Assembly: GCA_020086605.1 (NCBI GenBank)
Contig: JACBWW010000004.1
Span: forward strand, 9,068,503 to 9,132,502
DNA: 64,000 nt
Source: Lanius collurio
Taxonomy: Eukaryota; Chordata; Aves; Passeriformes; Laniidae
Direction: 5' to 3'
In this document: in pieces, positions 1 through 12,816 of the stretch
Layout of the letters: each line of letters opens with the position of its first letter
Position numbering within the stretch: the first letter of the stretch is position 1
Program-made: the position numbers and the translations under genes
The notes under the pieces: model-generated
Told to the model about the DNA's origin: nothing
The model's database searches: none
The model's input: only the letters and a program-made list of their open reading frames with translations

Positions 1-784
1 AACAACCCCCCCCTTCTTCCCAGCACTTTATTCTTTTTCTTAACTAGCACAAAAGATAACACAACATAGGATTCTAGTCAGTGTTACAGTTCTTGAAAAG
101 TCTCTCTCTCATGCTTAAGGAAAAAGGGTTTCTTCTTGCTTCACGTGGTTCCTCAAACTGCCCCCAACAGCAGACCCGCCTGGAAAGAAACAATCTGCTG
201 TGGTGTAATACATCTCTTCTAATGGAAAAATATCAGTTTTTTCACACTGCCACACATGGGCCATCACAGGGGTTATCAATCTTTTTAAGGATGGGTTATT
301 TTGGCCTAAATACAAAGGCTTTTTCTGCTACAAGTCCTTAAAAGCCTCTCACTGCTTCTATATATCCTGGCATAGGCACTCTTCACAATCTTCACGGGCC
401 ACACATGAGTCTTCCATCCCCCCATGCACTCCAAATGGATTAAAGACACAAACAGGTTGAGATATTACAGTTTCTTACCACCACATGCCAGAAGTATTTT
501 TAAGCTCCGCGCGAGGAACACGGCACCGCCCCTTTTCTCCATCGCCATTTCCAGCTCTGTCTCACATGGCTCACTCTCTCTGACTCCAAAGCCTCTATGC
601 TGAAGAATGTTCTTGTTCAGGATTTATGGTGAAGAAAGCCTCGCTCCCTTTGTGCTGTTGGCTGCATGGTGCTTTCTTCAGTTCAGCCCGAAGTGTGCTG
701 GCTGCAGACCGGAGGCTCCGCTGGCTCCCGCCGGCTCCGCATGGACAGGAGGGGGACCCTCCAGTCCCAAGGAGCCTCTCTGGA
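1..784. other. No recognisable gene; AT-rich passing to GC-rich
   Basis: The first 450 bases are pyrimidine-rich and unremarkable. GC content and CpG frequency rise from about 500, leading into the minisatellite. The short frames on both strands have no recognisable domain. The GC-rich part could belong to an LTR or old promoter, but I could not match it to a known family. Confidence 0.4.
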
Positions 785-1205
785 TGGATTTTAGCTGTGT
801 GCCAGTCCATGGCTGGGTTTAGCTGTGTGGCAGTCCATGGCTGGGTTTAGCTGTGCCAGTCCATGGCTGGGTTTAGCTGTGTGCCAGTCCATGGCTGGGT
901 TTAGCTGTGTGCCAGTCCATGCCTGGGTTTGGCTGTGTGCCAGTCCATGCCTGGGTTTGGCTGTGTGCCAGTCCATGGCTGGGTTTAGCTGTGTGCCAGT
1001 CCATGGCTGGGTTTAGCTGTGCCAGTCCATGGCTGGGTTTAGCTGTGTGCCAGTCCATGGCTGGGTTTGGCTGTGTGCCAGTCCATGGCTGGGTTTAGCT
1101 GTGCCAGTCCATGGCTGGGTTTAGCTGTGCCAGTCCATGGCTGGGTTTAGCTGTACCAGTCCATGGCTGGGTTTAGCTGTGCCAGTCCATGGCTGGGTTT
1201 GGCTG
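785..1205. repeat. Minisatellite, 26/28-bp unit, about 15 copies
   Basis: Fifteen tandem copies of a unit containing CCATGGCTGGGTTTAGC and ending GCCAGT. Two length classes, 28 bp and 26 bp, differ by one GT and are interspersed. Point variants recur: GGTTTGG for GGTTTAG, CCATGCC for CCATGGC, and one GTACCAGT. Because neither 26 nor 28 is a multiple of three, the short peptide-like frames on both strands shift between copies and are not evidence of coding. Confidence 0.95.
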
Positions 1206-4200
1206 CCTGGGCTCTGGGATGGTTCCCTCTCCAGTGACCCAGGGTCCGTGCGCGGCATCAGGGAGAGGGAAGGGGGCCGGGGCCCGGAGGCTCTGAGGCC
1301 CCCCCACCTCTCTCAGGCGGGCTGGAACAAGAGGAACTCCCACCTTTCTGTGCAGTTTAAATGTGTAAATTGTAAGAAGCGTCATTGGTCCAAAAATCTG
1401 TCTATCAACTCAGATTCAACCCACTACAGTGAGCAAAGCATTTTAAGGTTGGAATGGATCAGGGAGATCTAGCTTCATGTGGCTCTTCCTGAACCACATT
1501 TCTGCTCCGCACACCCCCCCCCCCCTTTCCTGTTTAAGTGAAATTTCCCTTCACTTTTCTTTCAGGTGTATTAACTCTAATGACATGCTCTATATATAAT
1601 CTATTGGTGGTTTCACTGTTGAAATAGGCAGTTCTGGTCATGGTTCCATCAGTGTGGAAATAGCTGGGGACCTGGCTTGCCCTGTGGCATTGTGTCTCTT
1701 ACTGGTAACATCGAATCTAAGCTGTCAGAGTTGCTGCAGTGACAGCCTGTGTGTTCTGTGATTGATGTGCAGATGTGCAGAAGGATCGGGATCGGACAAG
1801 GAGGCCATGTCAGCATTGCTGCATCCTTTTAATTCAGTTACACAAGCTATGCTGGGCAGAGCTGGTGTTTGGGAGGACTGGGCAGGAGTGAGAGGCACGA
1901 TACAGCTCACAGAGACTTCCAGTAAGAGCATGCACACAGTGGCAGTGCCCACAGTGGATTTCTAGCTTGTCAGTTCACATAGGTCAAAAGTAGATATGGG
2001 TCAATGCTCCTTGCACAGAGTTCTGCAGCAATGGCCCAGGCTGCAACACAGGAGACCTGCTGTGATAGCTTTTGAAATTGTCTATGTGTTATAAATTGCA
2101 ATTGTAAAGTTGTGTAAGTTATAACTGCAATTTAAAAAGGTTTAGGGAAATTAGGCATTCATGAAACTCTATATTGCTTTACCAATCATACTCACTAGGA
2201 GATACTCCTTTTTGTTTTTTTCTCAGAGAAGGCCATCTCATGGGGTGGTCTGAATTCTAGATGAGATTATCATGAAAATATTGTGTTCAAACGTGGATGA
2301 AGCACTGTAAATATCATTAGTCTTTCAGAGACACACTTGGCAGGCAGCACTGTAAGCTGTATCGAGCAGCAAGGAGAATGTGCAACATGGCCTTTCCTTG
2401 AGACTGGAGAGGTGCATTTCAACAAAAGCTCCTAATACCTGTCAATATTTCAATAGCTCAGGTTAGCAACCGCTGGTAAAATTATGCTGAATGTCCTCTG
2501 GGACACAACACAGCACTGTGAGTGCAGCTTGTCACTGTTTTTGCTGGTCTGTTGGTCTCCTCCAGCTTGGTAAGTGCTGCTGCAAAAACAGACTTAAACT
2601 CAGAATTAATTTCCATGTATGTAGACTGAGTGGAGATACAGAAATTGTTTCAAAGAGGTCAGGTGGAAGAAACTCGGATAGGTTCCAGCAGGAGAGTCCA
2701 GCTGAACCACAGAGGCAGAGCAGCTTTACAGGCTGCTACTAATCCAGCAAAGCAAAAGAGCCACCTTTTCTTCTTTCCCACATTCCCATATTCCTTCCCC
2801 CACTCCCCAACACTTCTGTCACATGCCAGTCTGAACAATGTGACTTGAGTACTCCTGTGGGACAATTCTCCTGTCAAAGGAGGTTCTGCTTCATGGGTCT
2901 GAAAGTACCCTGACTGATGAAAGAGGAAACAAAGTAGGCTGTCCACACTGAAAATCAGCATCTGAAACACCCAGCAGTGAGATGAAAGAGTTAATCATTC
3001 TTCAGTAAGCTGCAATATATACCATCTACTGCATAATTCCAAACAATGAGCATTTAAAACACATAAATGAATGCATGTTCATTCTCTAGATATTTGGTAA
3101 GGAAAAAATGTGGCTGTATTTTTCAAATAAAATGTTTGTCTAGAAACAGTTCACCAACTCTAATCAAACACATCTATCTTCTTATAACTCAGTGTCAGAC
3201 AGTAATTACAGTCAGTTATGTTAGCAGATGCTACAAAAAAAAATTGCTGAAAGGGAAGTTTAGGGTATTTATTGTAATGTGTATGTGGAGGGAGGAAGAA
3301 TTAATGCCCCAGAATATTGCAAATGGTAAATTGATGCATTTTCATGAATTAGAAAATATTTGCTTTGCAGAGCACTGTAGCTTCTCCCCATTTTCCCATA
3401 GAAGTAGAAATGGATTATTAAACACTAAAAGGTATTTTAGTCCTGGTTCCATATGTGTACAAATATACAGAAACTATTTATAGCAAAATAATGTGAACAA
3501 AGATGACAAGACAAATGGCAGAAAGCAACCAAATGCAACAGCCTTCCCTGTCTGCCCCTACCTTCATTCACCTTCCTTAATGGGCTTGTGCTGTGAGATG
3601 ATCTCTGTTCATGACTGTAAATAATTATTGCCACAGTCTATTTCCTGCTGTCACTCTCAGGGCCTAGACTGACAAGAGGAGGCAAATCTTCTGGTTTTCT
3701 GACTCTTGCTGTTTATTCTTTAGCTTCTATCAACAATGAAACAGTTGTGTACCCAATTCAGATGCAGTAGCTCATTTGCCGGCTACCAACACCCCTGCTG
3801 TCACAGCCAAGTTATGAAACATTTAACTTTCCCTTCCATGACACACACATTTTTTCCCAAACATTGAACTGTCTTGCTGTCCTTGCAATGAGTTTAGCAC
3901 TAATATTCATTAAATGTTTTTACCCTTACTCTAATTTGGACTAATAGCATCAGAGCTGTTCAGTCTTTCTCCTTATACCTCAGGAGAATGTTCACAGAAC
4001 AATGTGTGTCTCAGTTCAGAGAACTGAGTGTGCCTTGCTGTCTTGTTTGCGGCTGAAAGATGTGCAGAAACCATCATTTCATATAGCAATAGCCTTGGAC
4101 AAACAAAGGGACTTCCCTATTGGCACCCGTGAAAAAGAAAACTTATTTTGGATGTTTAGGAAGATAATGCTGGTGATTCCTAACAGGAAGATGGCTTGAC

Positions 4201-5284
4201 TTATCCATCACATGTGTCTCATACTGTTGGCTCCTGTCTCCCAGATCTCTGCCCTCAGAGTGGTCCCTTACTACAGAGCTGCAGGGGCTTTCCTGCTCTG
4301 GGCCAGCCTGCTCTGGATACTGGCTGTGCATAGAGAGAGGTGCTGGGGCCCCTCTGGAGGACATCATATGCCATTATCTACTGATTTGCACTGGTGACCA
4401 GGGACTTCAGATAAGCCTCCCACAACACGAGTGGATACAGTATTGCCCAGTGCATCAGAAAATGACATATTGAACTGAAAAGGGAAATGCTTCACTAAAA
4501 TCACTACACAGGATAACTCCACTAGTATTGGTCCAAGTAGTTAGAATTTGGCTAAAAATCAGACAGAGAATCCAATGCATGAAGGGAATTGTATTTCACA
4601 TCAGTATGACAGAAGTCTGGGACAGTATCCCAAAATAACTCTTCCAGACCCTTCACACCTCATCAGAATAAACAGGATGAGGATGCATAGAATGCCTGGA
4701 AGTGAAGCAGAGCAGGGGCAGGAACAACAGTGCATGTCTATCATCACACATCTAATTTTATTCTGCTGAAACTATGCCCTTGTTTTACATGTTTCCTCCA
4801 TGGACTACTCCTTTTAATGTGATCAGTCAGTGGTACTTTTTTGCAGTTTCTCAGGTACATCACGTGCTATTTAGAGGACTTCTTATGCTTTGGACAACAT
4901 GTGGTGTACTTGTAGGATATTTGACTTTTGCCAGAGAATGAAAGATGAAATATGAATAATTCTAAGAAAGCTAGTTTTTGTCCTGCTGTTCCAAGTAACT
5001 GTTATTCTCACATTAAAATGTATGATGTGTCTTTTATAGGAAATGTTTTACTACCATATAAAAACCTACATCTTTATCTCGAACATGGGGAAGAAAACAA
5101 CAGTGATGTAGCTCTGAGGATGCAACAACCAGCAAGAAAGGTACTGTGGGAAAATTTTAGTCAAGTGTTCCACATTTAAAATAAGTGCCATATACCCACA
5201 GACGGCAGGTGGAATTTACCTTTTATTGCCTAGATGAAGCACCTGTTAATCTCTAGTGTTATAGTTTCTGCTATCAGACAATGC
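1206..5284. other. Intergenic, no supported gene
   Basis: 1206-1335 is GC-rich with a purine-rich run. The remainder is ordinary AT-rich unique sequence. The longest frame is 138 codons at 3067-3483 on the plus strand; it is Cys/Lys/Phe-rich without any recognisable motif and looks like chance. Confidence 0.5.
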
Positions 5285-5395
5285 CCTCAGACACATGCTG
5301 TGATTCTTGGGGTATCCTGCTCAAGGTCAGATTTGGACCTGATGATCCTGATGAGTCCCTCCCAACTCATCACATTCTATGATTCTGTGATCATA
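5285..5395 (+). mobile_element. CR1 LINE 3' end fragment
   Basis: Short plus-strand remnant of a CR1 3' terminus: a GGACCTGATGATCC core, then TCCCTCCCAACTC, then the terminal repeat ATTCTATGATTCTGTGATC. CR1 copies are usually 5'-truncated, which explains the small size. Confidence 0.85.
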
Positions 5396-8131
5396 TCCCT
5401 ATTTTATTTTGAGATGCCACAAGAGATCAAAACATCTGTGAAATTTGGAAGCTTCACTATATTGGTGGTTACCTGACACATATTGATGGCAGTGATCCTG
5501 CTGTGTTCAGGGTGCATCACAGCAGCCTCAAAACAAAAGTATCTTTTTGGCTACACTGTTTGGTCTAGGGCTCACCTCTGGGCTGGCTACTAGCACATTA
5601 ACGAGCAAACCCAGGTCTGCACACAGAGCTGAGAGCAGACTACAAGGCTGCTGTTATAGTCCCAGGTACTCCATCTGCTGATTTAAAAAAAGGCTGTGGA
5701 AGCAGGGAGAACTGAAATTGTCTCTCAGAAAAAACCCTTGTGCCCTTGTCACTGGAATACTTTTGACCACAATCTTGCTGCTGAAAGCCAGCCCTCAAAG
5801 GCAGCTAAGAACTGCTAATACAGCTGCTGCAGAAAGCCAAAGGGCTGAGTAGGTAAAGGTAGCACCAGAGCTGGTGCACTGCAGTTTTAGGGAACTGAGA
5901 TACTGGATGTACAATTGCTAGTTAGACCACTAATTTGGACTACCAAATGTGTGAATTGGCCTTTGAAAGATAATGAGTCTTGGCTTGAACAGGGCTATCT
6001 GTGAAGGAAAATGTGTCTTTAATGCATTACTGAGCTCCTGAATATTACTCTTGATCTGCAATGACAATTTAGCAGAGAATTGCCTTGACCTTCAGGATGT
6101 GTGAAGTCTCAGTAGTCTGCACATCTAGAAGTCCTTTTAGAAAAGTAATACTTTTTCTTTTCTGGAATTTGCTTCTGTTAAATAATTTCCCATTAGCTTG
6201 AGTTTGTTTCTCTCCCTTTATGATCCAGTTATGAAGAGCATACCAGGGCTGGCTGTAGGGGTTTCAATACCATTGAGAAATGGTGTGTTCCCCGTGTTCC
6301 ATATACCTGCAAGTCAGTTTGCTGCATTAATCTTCTGCCATCATTAGTTCCCTGTTCTCTGAACTGGGCAATGATAACCATTTCCATGATAACCTGATAG
6401 TGATGGTTTATTTAACAGCTCTGTGGTTGTTACCAAATGAAGCAGAACATTTTTCTCCCACTCTATGGGAAGAAGAAAGTTTGCTGACAGTTTTCTGACA
6501 GCTGCAAACTGTATTGGGCTGACCCAGTGGTGCTTTGCAGCCCTTCACATCCAAACGTCTGAGGCAAGGAAGGAGACAAAACTGTGCTAGACATCATAAC
6601 ACCTTCTCACAAATAATTTTGGTTATTCCAGTAAATTACTATTTATCTGCAATAATGCCTTAGACAGAAGGATATTTGCAGGGTGTTAAGCCCCATCAGA
6701 TGTACCATCGTCCATTCTCTGACAACCACTTGCCACGTCAGAGGCATTCATTGTTCTGGCTGTGGGTGATTTGCCTTATGGATTACTGGCATCCATGCTG
6801 GAGAGCTGGCGTGCAGCCAGCAGATAAGAGTTGAGCAATGTTGGCAAGAGGCCTCACTCAGGGGCTCAGTGCTTCTTGTGATTCATAAGAGACTGACTAA
6901 AGCTTTGCAGAACAGGCAGCCTGGTCTTTAACTTTTCTTGGGTTTCTCATGTTTTGAAAATATCTTGGCTGCCTTTTAATTTAAGTATATTATCTTGACA
7001 TTTGTTTTAAAATTTGCTTATCTTTTTCAAATCTGAGCTTACTGAATGTCCTCTCATGTTATCATTGGAGGTTGATCTTTCTTGTCATGATTTATCCTGG
7101 GTAAATCCTCCCCACCCCCAATAACTTCTACAGTGTGCACCAGCACTTTTCTCACACGAAAAATATTGTTATCAGAAGCTTAATAGCTAAAAAAAATAGC
7201 AGAAACAAATAGACAGAGACTATTGCTTATTATGTTAACTATAAGATGATGTAATTTTTTTTGATTCTGAAATAATTATAATAACTTTATTATGGTATAA
7301 TGGTACGCACTCAGGGTCACTCTCTCTGTTCAGGACTAGCCCTTTGTCTGGTGCAAAGACTTATCCTCCTTGCAATGCTGAAGATCATTTCTCACTCCAT
7401 AATATTCCAGAGCTATGTGGCACATACATTTATCCATACACCAAAAATGGGACAATTTGAAAAGTTTTTTCAACATTTGGACCTTGCAGTTTATCTATTG
7501 TGTTAGTCTTGTGTGATGGATGTGAGACTTATTCCAGCTTTTCCTGTGGGAAAAGATGGCGGCTGGTATCATTCCTAATGTGTGCCTGGAGATTTGTTGT
7601 GCAGGAGCTGAAAACCAAATGTGAACTTTTCTATGTGTGAATTACTTCCCAGAGGAGAACATCTCTTCCAGCTGTAGCTGTACATTAGAATGATAATGGA
7701 AAATAAGCCTTGGCTCCTGAAAGAAAACATCACCAGCAGACAATGAGGATTTTGCTGGAACAAACCTGAAGTGCACAAGGCTAAGATGGCAGCAGAGGGT
7801 TTTCTACAGCAGATGCTTCACGTTTTATTCCTAATGTGTTTTGCTGCAGAATGCACTGCAACCAGCCACATATATGCATAAAACCAGGAAGATTTGAATT
7901 CATACTGCGTCATGTTTAATAACTCCCCATGACTAGTGCTTCATAGCACAAGAGGGTTACTGAATTTGTGGCAATTGCACGGCCAAAGTAGGTTACGTGG
8001 ACAAAGTTCTCCTGCCAGAAGGAGCACTGCTAAAGCAGGCTTCTTCCCTCTTACTATTCACACAGAGTAATATGATGATGTTGCAGTTTAATCCCAGCAG
8101 GCAACTAGGCACTCCACTGACAGTGTGAGGG
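5396..8131. other. Intergenic, no supported gene
   Basis: AT-rich unique sequence. Only short frames without recognisable domains are present, and I see no repeat or regulatory element I can name. Confidence 0.5.
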
Positions 8132-9365
8132 TGTCTTGGTTTGAAAAGACAGATGTCTGTTAAGGAAGACAGGAGCCTCCCTTGAGGTGAAGGATGCAAC
8201 CCCCTTCTCTCTGAATTATTATAAATTTGAAATTAAGGGGCTTTCAGGCAAAGATATAAGGAATAGGAATAACAGTTCTTTACTAAAATACAGATGTATA
8301 AACAGGCAAACAAACAACAATAACTACAGTGGTGACAGCAAACAGAACCACAAACCCAGTGCAGCCTCTCTCGGCTGTCAGGCCCTTTCCCCTCTGGTGC
8401 AGTTCCAGTCACAGCCGGCAGGGGCGCTGGCGGCTCCCGGTGAGCAGGGCAGGTGCGATGGTTCCCCCGCGGCTGCAGGGGGCGCTCCGGAGCGAGCTCG
8501 GGGAGCACGCAGTGATGGCGGGCTGGGATCCGGGAAGGGATGGAAGAAAGGCTTCACAAACCTCCTGGGCAGCTGATCCTGGGGTCTGTCCGGGCTCTCC
8601 TGGCCAGGCAGGCTGGAGCAGCAGTAGGAGCACAAATTCCGGGTGGCAGGCGAGATGTATCGAGCTGCGGAGCTGTGGTAGGAATCCCCGGAGGTCTCGG
8701 CAGGCAGGACGGGCAGGGCTGCAGAGCAGCGAAGGCTGAGGCAGCAGGGTCTGCAGCTCAGCTCCCAGCGAGGCAGGGAAGGACAGGTTTTGGATCCCGG
8801 GGTTTCTTCCAGCAGAGAGGAAATAAACGGCAGGAAAACCCGCAGTGCTGATGAGAGAGTCTCTCCTGTCTCCACACCAAGTCTCGAGTTCTGAGCACAC
8901 ACCCAGGTGAGGACAGTAGCCTCAGATGGGCCCCTCCCCTCTGTGGCCAGTTCCTTTGTTTCCCCCGAGTACCCAGTCATTTGTTGACATGGTAACATAG
9001 CATGGGAGAAAATTCCTTGAGAGGAAATAAAAACAAAAACTCCCAAACCCCAACCGAGGGGAAGGACAATCTGGAAAGAAAAGATAAAATTTGTGGGTTG
9101 AGGCAAAAACAGTTTCATAATTGAAGCAAAGTAAAATATAATAATACAAATAGTAGTAACAGTAATGGAAAGGGGAGAGAGAGAGAGAAATAAGCCCCAA
9201 GAAAAACAAATGATGCCGAATAAGTTGCTCACAACTCATTGACCAATGCCCAGCCTGTCCCCTGGCTGCAATCAATTTGAAATCAATACTATTCTTAATG
9301 CTAAACACAACGCTGTGCCAGCTGCTGAGAAGAAAATTAACTCTATCCCAGCCAAAAGCAGGACA
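8132..9365 (-). mobile_element. Avian endogenous retrovirus LTR, composite, 1.23 kb
   Basis: Bounded by TG..CA-type ends: TGTCCTGCTTTTGGCTGG at 9365 on the minus strand and CAAACCAAGACA ending at 8132. Both ends resemble families common in songbird genomes. Two separate U5-like stretches are visible on the minus strand: GAAACTGTTTTTGCCTCAAC near 9110-9085, and a GTAAAGAACTGTTATTCC stretch near 8285 followed by AGCCCCTTAATTTC. The unit may therefore be two LTR types joined or nested. The 8390-8720 part is CpG-rich. A 284-codon open frame on the minus strand (8378-9232) has no retroviral domain and is judged non-coding. No matching target-site duplication was found. Confidence 0.75.
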
Positions 9366-9793
9366 GATGCATTGCTGCCCATGTATTGAGCTTGAGAGGC
9401 AGAGGGATCTGCTCAAGTTATGCTTATTAACCAAGCTGAAACTCAAGAATGAGCTTTGCTAACATTTTCTCCTGCTCACTGTGATGGGTATTTGGGGTGC
9501 AATGTCCTCTGGAGATTTCAAATGGGACATGGCAATTGTGACCAAATGGGCCCATGGCCATTCTTCACCAGGGATAAACATACTGGTTGCAAGGGCCCTC
9601 TGTGGTTTGGGGCTGAGAAAAGAGGGGACAGGTTCCTCATTGAGCCCAGTAGGCTGGGAAAGTTACCCAAGATTTTACTCTGAGTCATGTTCATAGCATA
9701 GGGTTAAAATGTTTTTAAAATCATGGAAAGAAAAGCTGAGGCCTGGTAGGGCCTGGGAAAGAAAGCCAGAGCTGGGTTGGCCTTGGGAAAGGG
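9366..9793 (+). mobile_element. Possible ERV internal remnant between LTRs
   Basis: Sits between the minus-strand composite LTR and the plus-strand LTR at 9794. It ends in a purine-rich stretch (GGGAAAGGG) just before TGTTGGG, as a polypurine tract would. No gag, pol or env domain is recognisable in its short frames, so this is inference from position. Confidence 0.3.
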
Positions 9794-10170
9794 TGTTGGG
9801 CTTTGTCTTTACTAGATTATGTGAAACTGTACCTGCATAACCAGCATATGATAAAACGCGATTGTTTAGTAATTAAATATAGTTATTGTTCAATTGCAAC
9901 AAGAATCATGAACAACAAACCATAATCATGAGAAATGCTGTTGGGAGGGGGCCTGAGAATTCATGCTTAGGTAAGATCAATGTATACAATAGAACAATAT
10001 AAGTCTAATGATTAAAATATGGTTATACAACAGTTATGTAACAAAAGGGTATAAAAATGTGTCCATCTTGAATCCATGTCAGATTTAGGTCTGTACCCCT
10101 GATTCCCAGAGCTCTTCAATAAAAGCACCTGCACATAATCACACCGTGATTATGTGTTTCTAGGCTAACA
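9794..10170 (+). mobile_element. ERV LTR, plus strand
   Basis: LTR-like architecture in order: a purine-rich tract followed by TGTTGGG, a TATA box (TATAAAA at 10050-10056), the poly(A) signal AATAAA at 10118-10123, then a short U5 ending GGCTAACA at 10170. The TATA-to-poly(A) spacing of about 70 bases suits a short R region. The left boundary is less certain than the right; an alternative TGTTGGGAGGGGG start lies near 9940. Confidence 0.55.
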
Positions 10171-12816
10171 ATGTGTGAGGTAAAATCTTGGCAATGAACA
10201 GCAACTATTGAAAACTCAAAGGAAAAAACAGCTAAAATACTAAAATAAACTGTCTTACTCAGTTGGGCTTGTTTTGCATGAGAATTCAAAATGCCCTTAC
10301 AACAAAGAAAGAACAAACCCAAGCCAAATTGCTCTTGCATGGTCCAATCCCGGAATGTGTATTTCTATCTGTTCTTTGAGCTGACAGAGTAGGATTTCTT
10401 TTGAAATTCCAGTTTTTCTCTTTGTCTGCCCTCCCAACAGACCCAAAGCCCTGCCCTGCTCTTCTGTGATGACAGTAGTTTGATAACTGCTTTCCTGTGA
10501 CCAAAAGTGGTGTCTACTCTTTGTCAGGAGTCCTACTGTGCTACAAGGAAAGGGGGATGCTTCTTCCTACATTTGTGCTGATGACAGCATTCTTCCTATT
10601 TTTTCTTATTTTATAATGACCTCTAATCTTTTCAGTTATGATCAAACATGGTTATTAGACTCACTCCCCCCTATATAACCTTACTGAAATAAATTTTCAG
10701 TTTAATTACTTGTTATCTCAAAGATTTCTTTGTGTAAAATTCAAGGCAGGATGTGTGTTATCAATACCATTGTTTTTATTTAATATGTAGTATGGATGAT
10801 TTAGTTTCTTGAGAGTATTGTTTGGTTTACGTAATGTGTTCCTCTCCCACATAAGGCAGAGTGACACAAGGCTAAATCAGAAGTGGATAAATTGCGATGC
10901 TGGAAATTCAAAGCTTAGTCATAAGACCATAAGACCGTATTATAACTCATACCCTGAAGGAGACCGCTGAGATTCCTGGGACAGTCTTAGATCAAATATT
11001 TCCTTGGATGAAGTAAACTCAAAATTTTTAACTTCTTGTAGTGCTTTCAGTCTTAAAGGGTTTTTTTTTTAAGGGAACATGGTATTCCAAGTCCCATCCT
11101 GAGATATCCGCTGCTGCTTCCCATTTTTTACACTCTGGTCTGACATCCTTGCCATCACATCCCAACTCTATTCCAGTTCATTGTCAAAGTCATTTCCCTT
11201 TCACATGCACATTGTTGTCCCCTGGTCCAGCCCGTCCCTGTCTCCTCCTCACTCAATGTTGTCTTTTGGTCACTGTGACCTTCCTGCTCATCTCCACATT
11301 CTGGCATTAGGGAGATGCTGACAGAAGTACTGGAGGGTTATTTCTTCTCGACCCTCAACCTTTTCTTCTGATTCTTGACTCCTAGTCTCTAATCAGATAT
11401 TTCTCTGTTATCCATTTAACTCCACCCCTTTTCCCAGTATGATTCTGGTCCTGCCACCTTGGTGCAGCTTTTGTCACTTGTCCTGTCCTGCTGCTGGGAG
11501 TGTAACAAGGCCTCCCTGGGACAATGGATGAGCAGTTTCTTTGACACCGTCTGCCCTTGACCCATGGGCAGTGAAGTGGGTCCTGTTGCTCTGTGACCAG
11601 GTCTCCTGTGAAACTGTCAGAGGCTAGTGCAGAGGTTAAAGCACCTCTATGAGGTGCTGGCTGCTGAAAGCTTCAGTACATCTGACCTGTGAGCAAATTG
11701 CTTTTATCCATCCAAGACTCAACATTTTTACTTGATGTGGTACAATTTGACAGGGATGACAAACAGCTCTCTTCCCAGGAAGATGACTCCTGACAGGTTG
11801 GAAGTCCATGTGGCTATAGATCTCTGAAAATGCTTATGTCTGTATTTTTAGTGATCAATGTATTTTCTTCTATTTTCAGTTTAGAAATCGATCATCTGGT
11901 TTTGGCGGTGTTTTTTGTTGTTGTTGTTAAAGGTGAAGGTTGTCTGGTATGAGAACTGTCTATATTTACAGTTGGAGTTTTTAATAGTGAAATGGCTTTG
12001 TCAAAATGTTTTGATATTATAAATATAAGTTCAGGTTGTATTATTCCTTGAGATGGATTTCAGTGAATCTTAAATGTCACTTTTATTACATTAGTGCTAG
12101 GAGGACTTTATGATAAACTGAGAACAGACTGGACATTAAGCATGGCCTGAACAAATAACAGAAAGATAATCCCTGTCCTAGAGAAAATAATAATAAAATA
12201 TAAATTCAATATAGTCAGATGAGGAGAACAAGTTAAATTATACTTGCAAGCTCTTAAGGTGCAGGGATCTCCCCTGTAAATATTAGTTTTGCAGCAGAGA
12301 GGTTTTTTAAAGATTAATGCTTGACAATATTTATCTGGAGTGTGAAAAGTAACACGAGAGAAGGTAAAAATGATGCTTACTCAAAAGAACAACCCATGGG
12401 CAGTGGAGTCTTGCAGTATTGGTCTACTGGCTACCAGAGCTGACATGTCAGTACTTGTTGAGAGGTGATTGGTGAAGAGCCCTGGAAGGGCAATCAGGGA
12501 AATTTTATTTAATGACCACAAGAGAAGGAATCAGTGGAGGGGTACATACTATAAAGAAATCCTCCCCTGTGCTAAGGCAGAACCAGCTGTGTTGATATTT
12601 TCCCCAACAATGGCTGTCTAAAGTGGGTTCAGAGGGTCCCATTGCTGCCATGCTGGATTGTCTCCAAGGCAACCTGTCACTGCATTTACCAGGAGGTTTA
12701 TATTAATGTTCTGAACTTCCCTTGATGCAATTCAAATTCATTCCCTACTTTCATATATACCTTCAAGGCAGAAACAGACTTTTTTTCTGAAACAAGAGAG
12801 AAACAAGCTAGTCCTG
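10171..12816. other. Intergenic, no supported gene
   Basis: AT-rich unique sequence with small simple repeats (a T run near 11060 and GTT repeats near 11915-11930). No frame has recognisable protein features. Confidence 0.5.

Noticed and set aside
791..1098. Repeat-peptide frames on both strands that look like a secreted repeat protein
   Set aside because: They come from the 26/28-bp minisatellite, change frame from copy to copy, and have no flanking coding context.
3067..3483. A 138-codon plus-strand frame
   Set aside because: No domain, no initiation or splice context, and composition expected from AT-rich intergenic DNA.
1..7000. Possible exons of ATG2B, the neighbour downstream of BDKRB1 in mammals
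   Set aside because: I looked for conserved coding stretches on the plus strand and found none; the gene, if syntenic, lies outside the window.
7550..7850. Two copies each of AAGATGGC and ATTCCTAATGTGT suggesting a duplication
   Set aside because: The shared words are short and in different order and spacing, so coincidence is sufficient.
8378..9232. A 284-codon open frame on the minus strand
   Set aside because: It lies entirely inside LTR sequence, has no retroviral or cellular domain, and its composition changes abruptly where the LTR composition changes. Open by chance in GC-rich sequence.
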